NCBI RefSeq assembly: GCF_028714215.1
Contig: NZ_JAQTMS010000016.1
Span: forward strand, 1-64,000
DNA from: Rhodoferax sp.
GTDB lineage: Bacteria; Pseudomonadota; Gammaproteobacteria; Burkholderiales; Burkholderiaceae_C
DNA length: 64,000 bases
Direction: 5' to 3'
Under the pieces are notes generated by a model. That model had not been told where the DNA came from. It searched no databases and saw only the letters and a list, made by a program, of their open reading frames with translations. Positions 23,791 to 31,936 of the stretch are shown one piece after another. Numbering within the stretch: position 1 is the stretch's first letter; every line of letters begins with the position of its first letter. The position numbers and the translations under genes were made by a program.

Positions 23791-25176
23791 CTATTCGAAT
23801 AGAAGTTTGAGCTGCGCCGCGTCGGCGGCCGATGGCAGGTCGGATCGGGAACGGCGCTTCTTCTTTTGCTGAACGGCCGACGATTCGCTGGTTTCCTTGT
23901 CGAGCCAGGTCGGTGGTGAATCTTGCGCTACTGGATTGGATTCATTTGACGACACTGAAAAGTCGGGCACCGGCATGGTCAGTCGCTCGCTCAGACGCTT
24001 GACACCCTGGCTCCACTGCCACAGCATGCGCCGACCCAGGTTGGCGAATCCGGGGGTATGGCTGATGTGATGCAGTACCTCGGGTACTTGCCCGCTAACG
24101 CTGCTACACACCAGGTCCGCCAGTTCTCGTTGGCGCGCGTTCTCCAGGCCCAGGTGCTGCTGCAGGTAGCGCCAGAGCCCCTTGCCGGGGTTCCAGTTCT
24201 TCTGGCCGTCCAGATGCAGCCCCGGTGCCCTGTTGGCGTCAAGGTCGTAGGCCAGGCTGGTCACCATGTCGCTGATGGGTGCCAGTTGCACATCGTCGAG
24301 ATTGCGGTAAACAAAGGCCAGGCTCTTGGCGTGGCAGTCGGCATTGCCCAACGCCAGGCTGAGCAAAAGCGTCACGGCGAGCTGTTCTGTGGCTTGGCGC
24401 AAGCCATCCGGGGCCACGTAGTCGCGCGTCAGGCGAGCCAGGCGCTCCCAGCTCGGGTCGTACCGGTGGTCGGGCGGCAGGCCCAGCAAGCTGCAAAAGT
24501 CTTCGAACCCCTTGTAGTGTCCCGTCTCGGCTTCGCAGTCACAGCGATCGGTCAGCAGGATCTGACCATCTTCTGAAACCTGGGTTCTGCTGGCACTCAA
24601 TCCGGTGGCTGCCGCGGCCCGCATGCAGAGGTGTTGGTTCAGGGCCATGAAGGGCTGATGTACCGATGTGGCCTTGACAATGTGACGCTCGGTTAAAACG
24701 CTAGCGTTGCGAAACAGTGCTTTCGTCACAGGGCTCGGAGGTTTCGGGGGCCAGCCAGGCACGCCGCCAGCAAGGCTCCGGGACATCAGTTCCAGAAACG
24801 CTTCTTGTGACGACTTGCCGCGCAGCAGGGCGCGTGTGTCGGGCGCTACCCTGCTGGTTTCGACGGTCTCGTTGTTACGCACGGTTACCCGCCCAGGGAA
24901 CTGATGGCCGACCAGGGCCAGCAGGTTGAGCGGGCCGACATTCAGACCAGGCCCGAGCAGATCCTTCAGCACGGAGAGCCAAAAATCATCTGGCCAGTTC
25001 ATTTGGAAGAAGGGGTGCAGGGCAGGCCAACGCCAACTCGCTTTTCTGACCGGCATCTGCAAGGAGACGAAGTCCCGGGAATCGGCGGAGTCCAGATAGC
25101 TCAGGTGGTACTCAAAGTTGTCCCTACTTTGCAGCGTGGCGACGGCCCGGTCGCTCACGAACACATTGAGCTTCAT
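23791..25176 (-). CDS. hipA: HipA-family toxin kinase
   Basis: 461 residues. HipA proteins are Ser/Thr kinases whose best known target is glutamyl-tRNA synthetase, giving growth arrest and persistence; the target of this one is unknown. Kinase hallmarks are present: HIVKA with candidate ATP-binding Lys168, ALGNADCHAKSL with catalytic Asp280, and APISDMVTSLAYD with metal-binding Asp303. The usual autophosphorylated loop around SGVQPK is replaced here by AGGVPGWPPKPPSP, so regulation by self-phosphorylation may differ. A basic tail (QQKKKRRSRS, about 436-445) follows the catalytic core and is not typical. The start overlaps the antitoxin stop by four bases (ATGA), a standard toxin-antitoxin arrangement. 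Confidence 0.88.
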   Translation of the reverse strand: MKLNVFVSDRAVATLQSRDNFEYHLSYLDSADSRDFVSLQMPVRKASWRWPALHPFFQMNWPDDFWLSVLKDLLGPGLNVGPLNLLALVGHQFPGRVTVRNNETVETSRVAPDTRALLRGKSSQEAFLELMSRSLAGGVPGWPPKPPSPVTKALFRNASVLTERHIVKATSVHQPFMALNQHLCMRAAAATGLSASRTQVSEDGQILLTDRCDCEAETGHYKGFEDFCSLLGLPPDHRYDPSWERLARLTRDYVAPDGLRQATEQLAVTLLLSLALGNADCHAKSLAFVYRNLDDVQLAPISDMVTSLAYDLDANRAPGLHLDGQKNWNPGKGLWRYLQQHLGLENARQRELADLVCSSVSGQVPEVLHHISHTPGFANLGRRMLWQWSQGVKRLSERLTMPVPDFSVSSNESNPVAQDSPPTWLDKETSESSAVQQKKKRRSRSDLPSAADAAQLKLLFE

Positions 25177-25475
25177 CGTGCGTCCGGCCCGATATTGCCG
25201 CCGGCGCGACGCTCATCGAGCACGCTGTCCAGAGTCGGGCGCGCCGTGACGGGTTGGAAGTTCATCTCCATGTCCAGGGCTTGCAGCAGGCGCAGCATCT
25301 TGCCCAGCGAGAAGTCGTTGCCCCGGCCGCGCTCAAAGCGCGACAGGGCTTCCTGGCGCATCCCCGTGATTTCAGCAATTTGGATCTGAGTTTTCCCCGC
25401 CGCCTTCCTAAGCGTTTGGAAGCGTTTTCCGAGGTCAGGAAGGGTTGACATAGGGTTTTTGAAATAATCGTTCAT
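25173..25475 (-). CDS. hipB: HipB-like antitoxin, XRE-family DNA-binding protein
   Basis: About 100 residues with an XRE-type helix-turn-helix (LGKRFQTLRKAAGKTQIQIA...TGMRQEALSRFERGRG). Antitoxins of this family bind HipA and repress their own operon. The ATG at 25475 gives 100 residues; a second ATG at 25451 (MSTLPDLG) would give 92, and neither has a clear ribosome site. It is upstream of and translationally coupled to hipA. The AT-rich sequence upstream carries two phased direct repeats that could be its operators. Confidence 0.88.
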   Translation of the reverse strand: MNDYFKNPMSTLPDLGKRFQTLRKAAGKTQIQIAEITGMRQEALSRFERGRGNDFSLGKMLRLLQALDMEMNFQPVTARPTLDSVLDERRAGGNIGPDAR

Positions 25476-25809
25476 GCTGTGCAGTGCATATTATGTGCAA
25501 TTTGTACTGATAAATTGACATTTAACGCATAATTTACAGCAAATTTATTAAATAAAATATGCTTTTAAATTCATACACATAGCAATTTTATTAAATTATT
25601 GACATTAATCGCATAATAGGTCTTGGTGCAATATTGCCGCTCAATCGGCTGTTGATTTGCGTGCCCGCAAGGGCGATGTTGCTATCAAGGTTGGCGTTGA
25701 GGCGCTGGCTGGCCGCTACCGGACTGCACGATTTGAGCAAGCCCGAAAATGATGGGCTACTGCCAAGTCCCTGCTGGACTCGTTATAAAACCGCTTCCAG
25801 CCACCGGCC
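25476..25809. other. 334-bp AT-rich hipBA upstream region with two 21-bp direct repeats
   Basis: No gene is supported. The left 140 bp is strikingly AT-rich compared with its surroundings. Two direct repeats, 25514-25534 and 25598-25618, share 18 of 21 positions around TTGACATT...CGCATAAT and start 84 bp apart, close to eight helical turns. The right part (25640-25740) has an open stretch reading VDLRARKGDVAIKV with no start or family match, perhaps a gene remnant. Confidence 0.6.
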
Positions 25810-27711
25810 TTAGCGACCGCGCAGAAACAGGGTGTCCAGATCGCGCAGGCTGATTTGGCGCCAAGTGGGCCGACCGTGGTTGCACTGGTCGGAGCGCTCG
25901 GTGGCCTCCATCTGGCGCAACAAGGCATTCATTTCTTCCAGGCTCAGGCGCCGGTTGGCGCGCACGGCGCCGTGGCAGGCCATGGTCGCCAGCAGTTCGT
26001 TTTGCGCCCGCTGCAACACTGTGCTGGCATCGACCTGGGCCAGTTCAGCCAGCACGCTGCGCGCCAGTTCGGTGGCGTCGCCTTGTGCCAGTGTCGTCGG
26101 TACCGCGCGCACCGCCAGCGTTTTAGGCGAAAAGGCGGTGATCTCCAGTCCCAGTGTTTGCAGGGTTTCGGTGTGCGCTTCGGCGGTTGCCACTTCGGTC
26201 GGCGTGGCCGCAAAAGTGGCGGCAATCAACAATGGTTGGCTGGCCAGGCGGGGCAGGGCAGTGTTGCTGTCCAACTGGGCCTTGAGCCGCTCGTAGACGA
26301 CGCGCTCGTGCGCTGCATGCATGTCCACAACGATCAATCCCTGGGCGTTCTCGGCCAGGATGTAGACCCCTTGCAGTTGCGCCAGTGCGCGGCCCAGGGG
26401 CCAGTCGCCAGCCGGCAGGTCGGCTGCGGCCGGGTTGCTGGTGCTCCCCGCTGTCGCTGGACCCGTCGCGATCCCGGTAGGGGATTCCACGGACTCGGTG
26501 GACCGGTTCCACAGCAAACCCAAGTCGCTCACGCGGTGCCCGCCGGCAGTTCCAAAATTGATCGTTGGCTGTGCCGAATACAGAGGGGCTGCCGGCCGCT
26601 CCGAGCTGTCAGGCTGCGGCGTCGTGAGTTCCGCCGCAAGCGACGTGGCTTGGCCGGAACGCGGTGCCGCCAGGGCATCTTCGATCGCGTGGCGGACCGC
26701 CTGATGCACTTCGCGGCTGTCGCGAAAACGGACCTCGATCTTGGTCGGGTGCACGTTGACGTCGACACGGCTGGGGTCGATCTCGATGTGCAGTGCGTAG
26801 ACCGGCTGGCGCTGGCCGTGCAGCACGTCCTCAAAAGCGCTGCGCGCCGCATGAGAGAGTACTTTGTCGCGCACGAAGCGGCCATTGACATAACAAAACT
26901 GCTGGTCGGCGCGCGCGCGTGCCGCATCCGGAATGCCGGCGCGACCCCAGACACGTATTTGCGGCATGCCGTCTGGGCGGCCGGCGCTGCTCTGGTAATC
27001 GACCCAGACCGAGCGCTCGACAAATTCGCTGCCCAGCACATCGGCCAGACGTTGCTCCAGAGCCGCCAGTGCGTAGCCACGGCTTTCGCAGCGCCGCCAT
27101 TGCTCCACCAACTTGCCCTCAGCCCAGATCGCAAAGCCGACATCGGGGCGCGCCAATGCGTGGCGGCGCACCGCTTCCACGCAGTGCGCCAATTCGGTGG
27201 CGTCGGTTTTGAGGAACTTGCGACGCGCCGGCGTGCTGAAGAACAATTCCTTTACCTCCACCGTGGTACCGGTAGCGCGTGCCACGGGTTTGAGTTCGCC
27301 GCTGCGGCCATCCAGCAGATAGGCATTTGACTCGCCGCTGGCCCTGGACAGTATGGCGCAGTCGGCTATTGAATTGATCGCGGCAAGAGCCTCGCCACGA
27401 AACCCCATGGTGCTCACCGATTCGAGGTCAAGCAGGTTGCTGATCTTGCTGGTGGCGTGGCGCTTGAAGGCCATGGTCAACTCTTCGCGCAGAATGCCGA
27501 CGCCATCGTCCTCCACCGCGATCAGCCGCACACCACCGGAGAGCAGCCGCAGCGTGATCTGCGTCGCCCCGGCGTCCAACGCGTTGTCCAGCAGTTCGCG
27601 CACCACCGAGGCCGGCCGCTCCACCACTTCACCGGCGGCGATCTGGCTGATCAGTTCGTCGGGCAGTTCACGGATCGGGCGGCGGGGGAGGGGAGTCAGG
27701 ACGGCGTTCAC
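25810..27711 (-). CDS. mutL: DNA mismatch repair protein MutL (endonuclease type)
   Basis: 633 residues from GTG 27711. An upstream extension to 27843 would overlap the divergent dedA gene and precedes the conserved family start, so GTG 27711 is preferred. The N-terminal GHKL ATPase has ISQIAAGEVVERPASV, ELLDNALDAGAT, DDGVGI and GFRGEAL. The C-terminal dimerisation domain carries DMHAAHERVVYE, which fits the latent-endonuclease motif DQHAx2Ex4E with Q changed to M, plus MACHGAVRANRRL and CNHGRP. This is the nicking form found in bacteria without MutH, unlike E. coli MutL. MutL couples MutS mismatch recognition to strand incision. A proline/serine-rich linker lies about residues 335-440. Confidence 0.95.
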   Translation of the reverse strand: MNAVLTPLPRRPIRELPDELISQIAAGEVVERPASVVRELLDNALDAGATQITLRLLSGGVRLIAVEDDGVGILREELTMAFKRHATSKISNLLDLESVSTMGFRGEALAAINSIADCAILSRASGESNAYLLDGRSGELKPVARATGTTVEVKELFFSTPARRKFLKTDATELAHCVEAVRRHALARPDVGFAIWAEGKLVEQWRRCESRGYALAALEQRLADVLGSEFVERSVWVDYQSSAGRPDGMPQIRVWGRAGIPDAARARADQQFCYVNGRFVRDKVLSHAARSAFEDVLHGQRQPVYALHIEIDPSRVDVNVHPTKIEVRFRDSREVHQAVRHAIEDALAAPRSGQATSLAAELTTPQPDSSERPAAPLYSAQPTINFGTAGGHRVSDLGLLWNRSTESVESPTGIATGPATAGSTSNPAAADLPAGDWPLGRALAQLQGVYILAENAQGLIVVDMHAAHERVVYERLKAQLDSNTALPRLASQPLLIAATFAATPTEVATAEAHTETLQTLGLEITAFSPKTLAVRAVPTTLAQGDATELARSVLAELAQVDASTVLQRAQNELLATMACHGAVRANRRLSLEEMNALLRQMEATERSDQCNHGRPTWRQISLRDLDTLFLRGR

Positions 27712-27804
27712 AGGGGGGCATTCTAGGACCTTGCCGGACAGTCCGCAGGCCCACGAAGCGGGCAGGCCAAGTCCGCAACCGATTGGCAGGGATAATCCAG
27801 CCCC

Positions 27805-28443
27805 ATGGAAATCATTGCCTTTCTCTTCGACTTCATCCTGCACGTCGACAAATACCTGGAGACCTTTGTACGCAACTATGGCCTATGGGTCTACGCACTG
27901 CTGTTTTTGGTGATCTTTGTCGAGACCGGTCTGGTGGTGATGCCGTTCCTGCCGGGCGATTCGCTGTTGTTCGTGGTCGGTGCCATGTGCGGAGTCGGCC
28001 TGATGAGTTATCCGCTGTCGGTGGCGTTGCTGCTGGCGGCGGCGGTGCTGGGCAACCAGTCCAACTATGCGCTGGGGCGCCACTTTGGACCAAGGGTCTT
28101 CAAGTGGGAAAACTCCCGTCTTTTCAACAAGGCCGCTTTCGACCGGGCGCATGATTTCTACGAACGTTATGGCGGCATCACCCTGGTGGTGGCGCGCTTC
28201 ATGCCGTTTCTGCGCACCTTTGCACCGTTTGTTGCCGGCGTGGCGAGGATGACCCGGACCCGCTTCACTTTCTTCGATGTCAGCGGCGGCTCGCTGTGGG
28301 TGGTGGGCATCATCACCATCGGCTATTTTTTCGGCAACTTTCCGTTTGTCAAAGCGCACCTGGACAAGATCATCTGGGCCATGATTTTGATTCCCGGCGT
28401 GGTGATCGTGTGGGGCGCCTGGAAATCGCGCCGCAAGGCCTGA
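27805..28443 (+). CDS. DedA-family integral membrane protein
   Basis: 212 residues from ATG 27805. Hydrophobic segments alternate with the DedA signatures: an N-terminal ETGLVVMPFLPGDSLLFVVGAM region, FDRAHDFYERYGG and VARFMPFLRTFAPFVAGVARM, the amphipathic re-entrant segment with conserved Arg. DedA (SNARE-associated/VTT) proteins act in the inner membrane in lipid-carrier recycling or flipping and in membrane potential homeostasis; which of these applies is not shown here. It is divergent from mutL and convergent with amiC. Confidence 0.92.
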   Translation: MEIIAFLFDFILHVDKYLETFVRNYGLWVYALLFLVIFVETGLVVMPFLPGDSLLFVVGAMCGVGLMSYPLSVALLLAAAVLGNQSNYALGRHFGPRVFKWENSRLFNKAAFDRAHDFYERYGGITLVVARFMPFLRTFAPFVAGVARMTRTRFTFFDVSGGSLWVVGIITIGYFFGNFPFVKAHLDKIIWAMILIPGVVIVWGAWKSRRKA

Positions 28444-28466
28444 GACCGACCGGCCGCCCGTTGGGC

Positions 28467-29870
28467 TCAGCTCAGGGTCCGATTCCTGGCCAGCGGCGGG
28501 TTCCTTGCAAAGTAGGCTTCAATACCGCGCATCAAGGCGCTGGCGAGCTGCTCCTGGTACTCGTCGCTGTTGAGTTTAGCCTCTTCTTCGGGGTTGCTGA
28601 TGAACGCCGCCTCCACCAGAACACTGGGAATATCGGGTGCCTTGAGCACCGCAAAAGCGGCTTGCTCGACCTTGCCTTTGTGCAGCTTGCCGACGCGGCC
28701 GATTTCGCCCAACATGGCGCCGCCCAGTTTCAGGCTGTCGTTGATCTGGGCCGTGGTGCTCATGTCGAACAGAGCGTGTTTGACCTGGGCATCCTTGGTC
28801 TTCACATTCAAGCCGCCAATCTGGTCGGCCTTGTTTTCGCGCTCCGCCATCCAGCGTGCGGCCGTGCTGGAGGCGCCACCCTGGCTCAAGGCAAAAACAC
28901 TGGCGCCTTGCGGATGCGGCGTGAAAAAGGCATCTGCATGAAGGCTCACGAACAGATCGGCTTGCACCCGTCTGGCCTTTTGCACCCGCACCTGTAGCGG
29001 CACAAAAAAATCGGCGTCGCGCGTCAGGTAGGCGCGTATCGCGTTGCCGTTGATCGGGCTGGCGTTGATGCGCTCGCGCAGCCGGTGCGCCAGGCGCAGC
29101 ACCACATCTTTTTCGCGTGTGCCGCCGGGGCCTATGGCGCCCGGGTCTTCGCCGCCGTGGCCGGGGTCCAGGGCGATGATGATGAGCCGGTCAGTCATCG
29201 CCGGTGTCTCATCGGCTTTGGGGGCGACCGGGCTGGTGCTGCTCCGGCTGCCACTGGCGGGGGCAGAGGCGGCGGTCGCCACCGGGGGGGTGGATGCAGG
29301 CTTGGTCGCCGGCATCGCTCTGCCATCCGGCTCAGCCGGCTTGGGAATCGGTTTTTGACTCTGCCGGGCCATCAGTTCGCCCAAGGGATCGGTGCCCGGC
29401 GGGGCGCCAGTGCGCTCCTTCAGCCGTTCCGCGATCAGTGCTTCCAGCGGGTCCGCCATCTGGGTCGGGTACAGGTCGAACACCAGCCGGTGCTGGTAGG
29501 CGGCGACCGGGTTGAGGGTGAAGACCTGCGGCGCTGCCGGCTGCTTCAGGTCCAGCACCAGCCGCACCACGCTCGGCGCGCTTTGACCGACACGAATGCC
29601 GGCAATGGTCGGGTCGTCGGAGCGCACCTTGGCGACCAGTGCCTTCAACGCCGGATTGAGCTCAATACCCTCGATGTCGACGGCCAGCCGCGGTGGATTG
29701 GCGACAAACAGTTGTTTGAATCTGAGTTCGGCGTCGGACTCGATGGTGACGCGCGAGTAGTCCGGTGCCGGCCATACCCGCACCGCCAGAATGGTGGCGC
29801 CGTAGACCAATTCACGGCTACCCAGCAACAGCACCAGCGCGCCCGATTGCAGGAGCGTGCGGCGCTTCAT
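28467..29870 (-). CDS. amiC: N-acetylmuramoyl-L-alanine amidase (AmiC type)
   Basis: 467 residues. The N-terminus MKRRTLLQSGALVLLLG has a twin-arginine-like start, as in E. coli AmiC, which is Tat-exported. An AMIN domain follows (about 30-140), then a low-complexity Ala/Pro/Ser linker (about 185-225), then the zinc Amidase_3 domain with IIALDPGHGGEDPGAIGPGGTRE (first Zn His and Glu), LFVSLHADAF and VLVEAAFISNPEEE (catalytic Glu). It cleaves septal peptidoglycan to separate daughter cells, normally with an EnvC/NlpD activator. The start overlaps the tsaE stop by 4 bp. Confidence 0.95.
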   Translation of the reverse strand: MKRRTLLQSGALVLLLGSRELVYGATILAVRVWPAPDYSRVTIESDAELRFKQLFVANPPRLAVDIEGIELNPALKALVAKVRSDDPTIAGIRVGQSAPSVVRLVLDLKQPAAPQVFTLNPVAAYQHRLVFDLYPTQMADPLEALIAERLKERTGAPPGTDPLGELMARQSQKPIPKPAEPDGRAMPATKPASTPPVATAASAPASGSRSSTSPVAPKADETPAMTDRLIIIALDPGHGGEDPGAIGPGGTREKDVVLRLAHRLRERINASPINGNAIRAYLTRDADFFVPLQVRVQKARRVQADLFVSLHADAFFTPHPQGASVFALSQGGASSTAARWMAERENKADQIGGLNVKTKDAQVKHALFDMSTTAQINDSLKLGGAMLGEIGRVGKLHKGKVEQAAFAVLKAPDIPSVLVEAAFISNPEEEAKLNSDEYQEQLASALMRGIEAYFARNPPLARNRTLS

Positions 29871-30388
29871 GGGCGCTCCTGCGCCAAGGCGGGTGACTGA
29901 TGCGCGGGGTCGGAGTCGGTGGCGGCCAGCAAAGCCAGACCGATATCGGTTTGTGCCGTCAGAGTCACCTGTCTGGACTCGTCCTGCAAAACCTCCAGAT
30001 GAATGACCAGGTCGGCGCCCGGGATGAAGCCGGCGGCTTTTTCAGGCCATTCGGCCAGCTTGAGACCGGGACTGGCAAAGATGTCGCGAAAGCCTGCGTC
30101 TTCCCATTCACGCGGGTCCTGAAAGCGGTAGAAGTCGAAATGCCAGATGTTGAGATCGGCCAATTGGTACGGCTCAACCACCGCATAAGTGGGGCTCTTG
30201 ATGCGCCCCGGCACGCTCAGGGCGCGCAGCAGATGCCGCACCAAGGTGGTCTTGCCGGCGCCCAGGTCGCCGTGCAATTCGACAAAGGCGCGGCGCAAGG
30301 CCGGCTGTGCGGCCAGTGCCGTGGCGAAGCGTTGCGTGGCGGTTTCGTCCGGCCAGGCCAGGCTTTTTACAATGGGCCGGTGACCCAT
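29867..30388 (-). CDS. tsaE: tRNA threonylcarbamoyladenosine biosynthesis ATPase TsaE (YjeE)
   Basis: About 173 residues from ATG 30388 (MGHRPIVKSLAW), or 177 from ATG 30400; both agree with family length. Walker A is ELHGDLGAGKTTLVR, followed by SPTYAVVEPY and the Walker-B-like IWHFDFYRF, then EWEDAGFRDIF and LKLAEWPEKA. TsaE hydrolyses ATP to power the TsaBDE complex that makes t6A37 on ANN-decoding tRNAs. It is the first gene of the tsaE-amiC pair, divergent from and overlapping the queG start region. Confidence 0.93.
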   Translation of the reverse strand: MGHRPIVKSLAWPDETATQRFATALAAQPALRRAFVELHGDLGAGKTTLVRHLLRALSVPGRIKSPTYAVVEPYQLADLNIWHFDFYRFQDPREWEDAGFRDIFASPGLKLAEWPEKAAGFIPGADLVIHLEVLQDESRQVTLTAQTDIGLALLAATDSDPAHQSPALAQERP

Positions 30389-31534
30389 CTCCAAACGCAT
30401 ATCAACAGCAGTCAATTGGTGTCCAAAATTCAGGCTTGGGCCCGGGAACTGGGATTCTCTCAAATTGGCGTGGCCGGTGTCGATTTGTCTTCGGCGGAAG
30501 CCGGCTTGTCGGCCTGGCTGGCGCGCGGTTTTCATGGCGGCATGGGCTACATGGCGGCGCACGGCTTGCGGCGTGCCAGGCCGGCCGAACTGGTGCCCGG
30601 TACCGTTAGCGTGATTACCGCCCGCATGGACTACCTGAGCGCTGCCACTGCGCCGGGCTGGCAGGTGATCGAGTTGCAACGGTTGAGGCGACCGGCTGAA
30701 GGCATCGTGTCAGTCTACGCCCGAGGGCGGGATTATCACAAGGTATTGCGTAAGCGCTTGCAACAGTTGAGCCAGCGCATCGCCGCCGAACTGGGGCCGT
30801 TCGGCCATCGCGTCTTTGCCGATTCCGCCCCGGTGCTGGAGGCCGAACTGGCAGCGCGCAGCGGCCAGGGCTGGCGCGGCAAGCACACGCTGCTGCTGAG
30901 TCGTGCGGCCGGCTCCATGTTTTTTCTGGGTGAAATCTATGTCGATCTGGCCTTGCCGCCGACCGAAGCGGCGGCGGGGCACTGCGGCCGCTGCACCGCG
31001 TGCCTTGACGTTTGCCCGACGCAAGCCATCGTGGCGCCCTACCAGCTTGATGCCAGGCGCTGTATTTCCTACCTCACCATAGAGCACGCCGGCCCGATTC
31101 CGCTGGCGCTGCGGCCCCTGATCGGCAATCGCATTTATGGTTGTGACGACTGCCAACTGGTTTGCCCCTGGAACAAGTTCGCCCAGCGCAGTGCTTTGCC
31201 GGATTTTGCTGAGCGAGCGGGCTTGGTGGGCAGTCAGTTGGTCACCTTGTTTGGCTGGACCGAAGCAGAGTTCTTGCGCTTCACCGAGGGCAGCCCGATC
31301 CGGCGCATCGGGCACGAGCGCTGGTTAAGGAATATTGCGGTGGCCCTCGGCAACGCGCTGCGCGCGGGCGCCGACTCCGAGCACGGCAACGCGCTGCGCG
31401 CGGGCGCCGACTCAGAACCCGGTAACGTGCTGCGCGCCGCGCCAGACCCGGCCTTGCTGCAAGCCCTGGCGCGGCACGCCAACCATCCCAGCGCGCTGGT
31501 CCGGGAACACGTCGCCTGGGCGCAAACTGCTTAA
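30380..31534 (+). CDS. queG: Epoxyqueuosine reductase QueG
   Basis: 384 residues if GTG 30380 (VTHLQTHINSSQLVS) is the start; this overlaps the divergent tsaE start by a few bases, and a TTG at 30416 or GTG at 30419 is also possible. Two 4Fe-4S clusters are marked by CGRCTACLDVCPTQAI and CDDCQLVCPWN. The cobalamin-binding N-terminal domain and DUF1730-type segment precede them. The enzyme reduces epoxyqueuosine to queuosine at tRNA position 34. The C-terminal HEAT-like part holds a 36-bp tandem repeat (about 31349-31432) not usual for the family. Confidence 0.94.
   Translation: MTHLQTHINSSQLVSKIQAWARELGFSQIGVAGVDLSSAEAGLSAWLARGFHGGMGYMAAHGLRRARPAELVPGTVSVITARMDYLSAATAPGWQVIELQRLRRPAEGIVSVYARGRDYHKVLRKRLQQLSQRIAAELGPFGHRVFADSAPVLEAELAARSGQGWRGKHTLLLSRAAGSMFFLGEIYVDLALPPTEAAAGHCGRCTACLDVCPTQAIVAPYQLDARRCISYLTIEHAGPIPLALRPLIGNRIYGCDDCQLVCPWNKFAQRSALPDFAERAGLVGSQLVTLFGWTEAEFLRFTEGSPIRRIGHERWLRNIAVALGNALRAGADSEHGNALRAGADSEPGNVLRAAPDPALLQALARHANHPSALVREHVAWAQTA
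31349..31432 (+). repeat. 36-bp tandem repeat inside queG
   Basis: The unit encoding GNALRAGADSE plus one variable residue starts at 31349, 31385 and 31421, with two full copies and a partial third. The reading frame is kept. It expands the loop between RNIAVAL and ALLQALARHANHP. Confidence 0.9.
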
Positions 31535-31556
31535 TTGGGGGTATTTGCCGCCGCGC

Positions 31557-31586
31557 TTGACACCGGGTAGACCCGGGTAAGACAAT
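31557..31586 (+). promoter_or_regulatory. Sigma-70-type promoter with dyad operator in the spacer
   Basis: A perfect -35 TTGACA (31557-31562) and a -10-like GACAAT (31581-31586) are 18 bp apart. The spacer contains the inverted repeat CCGGGT-AG-ACCCGG (31563-31576), well placed for a repressor. Transcription would start near 31593, giving a leader of about 340 nt. Confidence 0.6.
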
Positions 31587-31613
31587 CGCGCCTTCGCAAC
31601 AACGGAGTAATCC

Positions 31614-31655
31614 ATGGATTCTGGCCCTAGTACTTGTTCGCCCCTGGCGAACTGA
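31614..31655 (+). CDS. Candidate 13-residue leader peptide
   Basis: ATG at 31614 is preceded by GGAG with a 6-nt spacing and opens a short frame reading MDSGPSTCSPLAN before TGA. It lies just after the predicted transcription start and its stop codon overlaps the first leader stem. Two prolines recall, loosely, proline-bearing leader peptides of Mg2+ transporter genes such as mgtL. Translation is not proven. Confidence 0.45.
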   Translation: MDSGPSTCSPLAN

Positions 31656-31936
31656 TCAGCGAGTACCCCGGGCAGCGTCCGCCTCTGTCGCCGTCTCGCT
31701 GATAACAGCAGGACGGTGCGGTGCAGTTAACTTCTGCGTGTGTCAGTTCTTGACACGCGCGCATCTCCTGAATTCATTCGCGCAAGTCGCCTCGCTTGTG
31801 CTTTGGCGTTCCTGATCCCTCGCAGGCGCAGATTTGCCTCTGCGCGACGGTTCGGGGGCCTGCCGAGCCTCCGCGTGGCCTTGTTTTTCAGAACGCAAAT
31901 CCCCGCTGGCGGGGATAGACCTGAAGAGGTGAAATC

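Larger units (their letters stand above)
31535..31936 (+). other. 402-bp upstream region and structured leader of the porin/Nramp operon
   Basis: It holds a promoter with a spacer dyad (31557-31586), a 13-codon leader ORF (31614-31655), and at least four strong hairpins: 31655-31663 with 31695-31703 (9 bp, starting at the leader stop codon), 31736-31760 (10 bp with one G-U, 5-nt loop), 31826-31845 (7 bp), and 31899-31916 (8 bp, just before the ribosome site). A GGCC...GGCC stem followed by TTGTTTTT near 31881-31890 could be a weak terminator. I do not recognise a listed riboswitch class. Confidence 0.65.

Noticed and set aside
25640..25740. Short open stretch VDLRARKGDVAIKV as a gene
   Set aside because: It has no start codon with a ribosome site, no family match and is about 30 codons; noted only as a possible remnant.
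25855..27330. 491-codon forward frame opposite mutL
   Set aside because: Antisense shadow of mutL without recognisable domains.
31614..31936. Leader as a known yybP-ykoY (Mn2+) or M-box (Mg2+) riboswitch
   Set aside because: I could not find the conserved loop sequences of either class, so only an unclassified structured leader is claimed.
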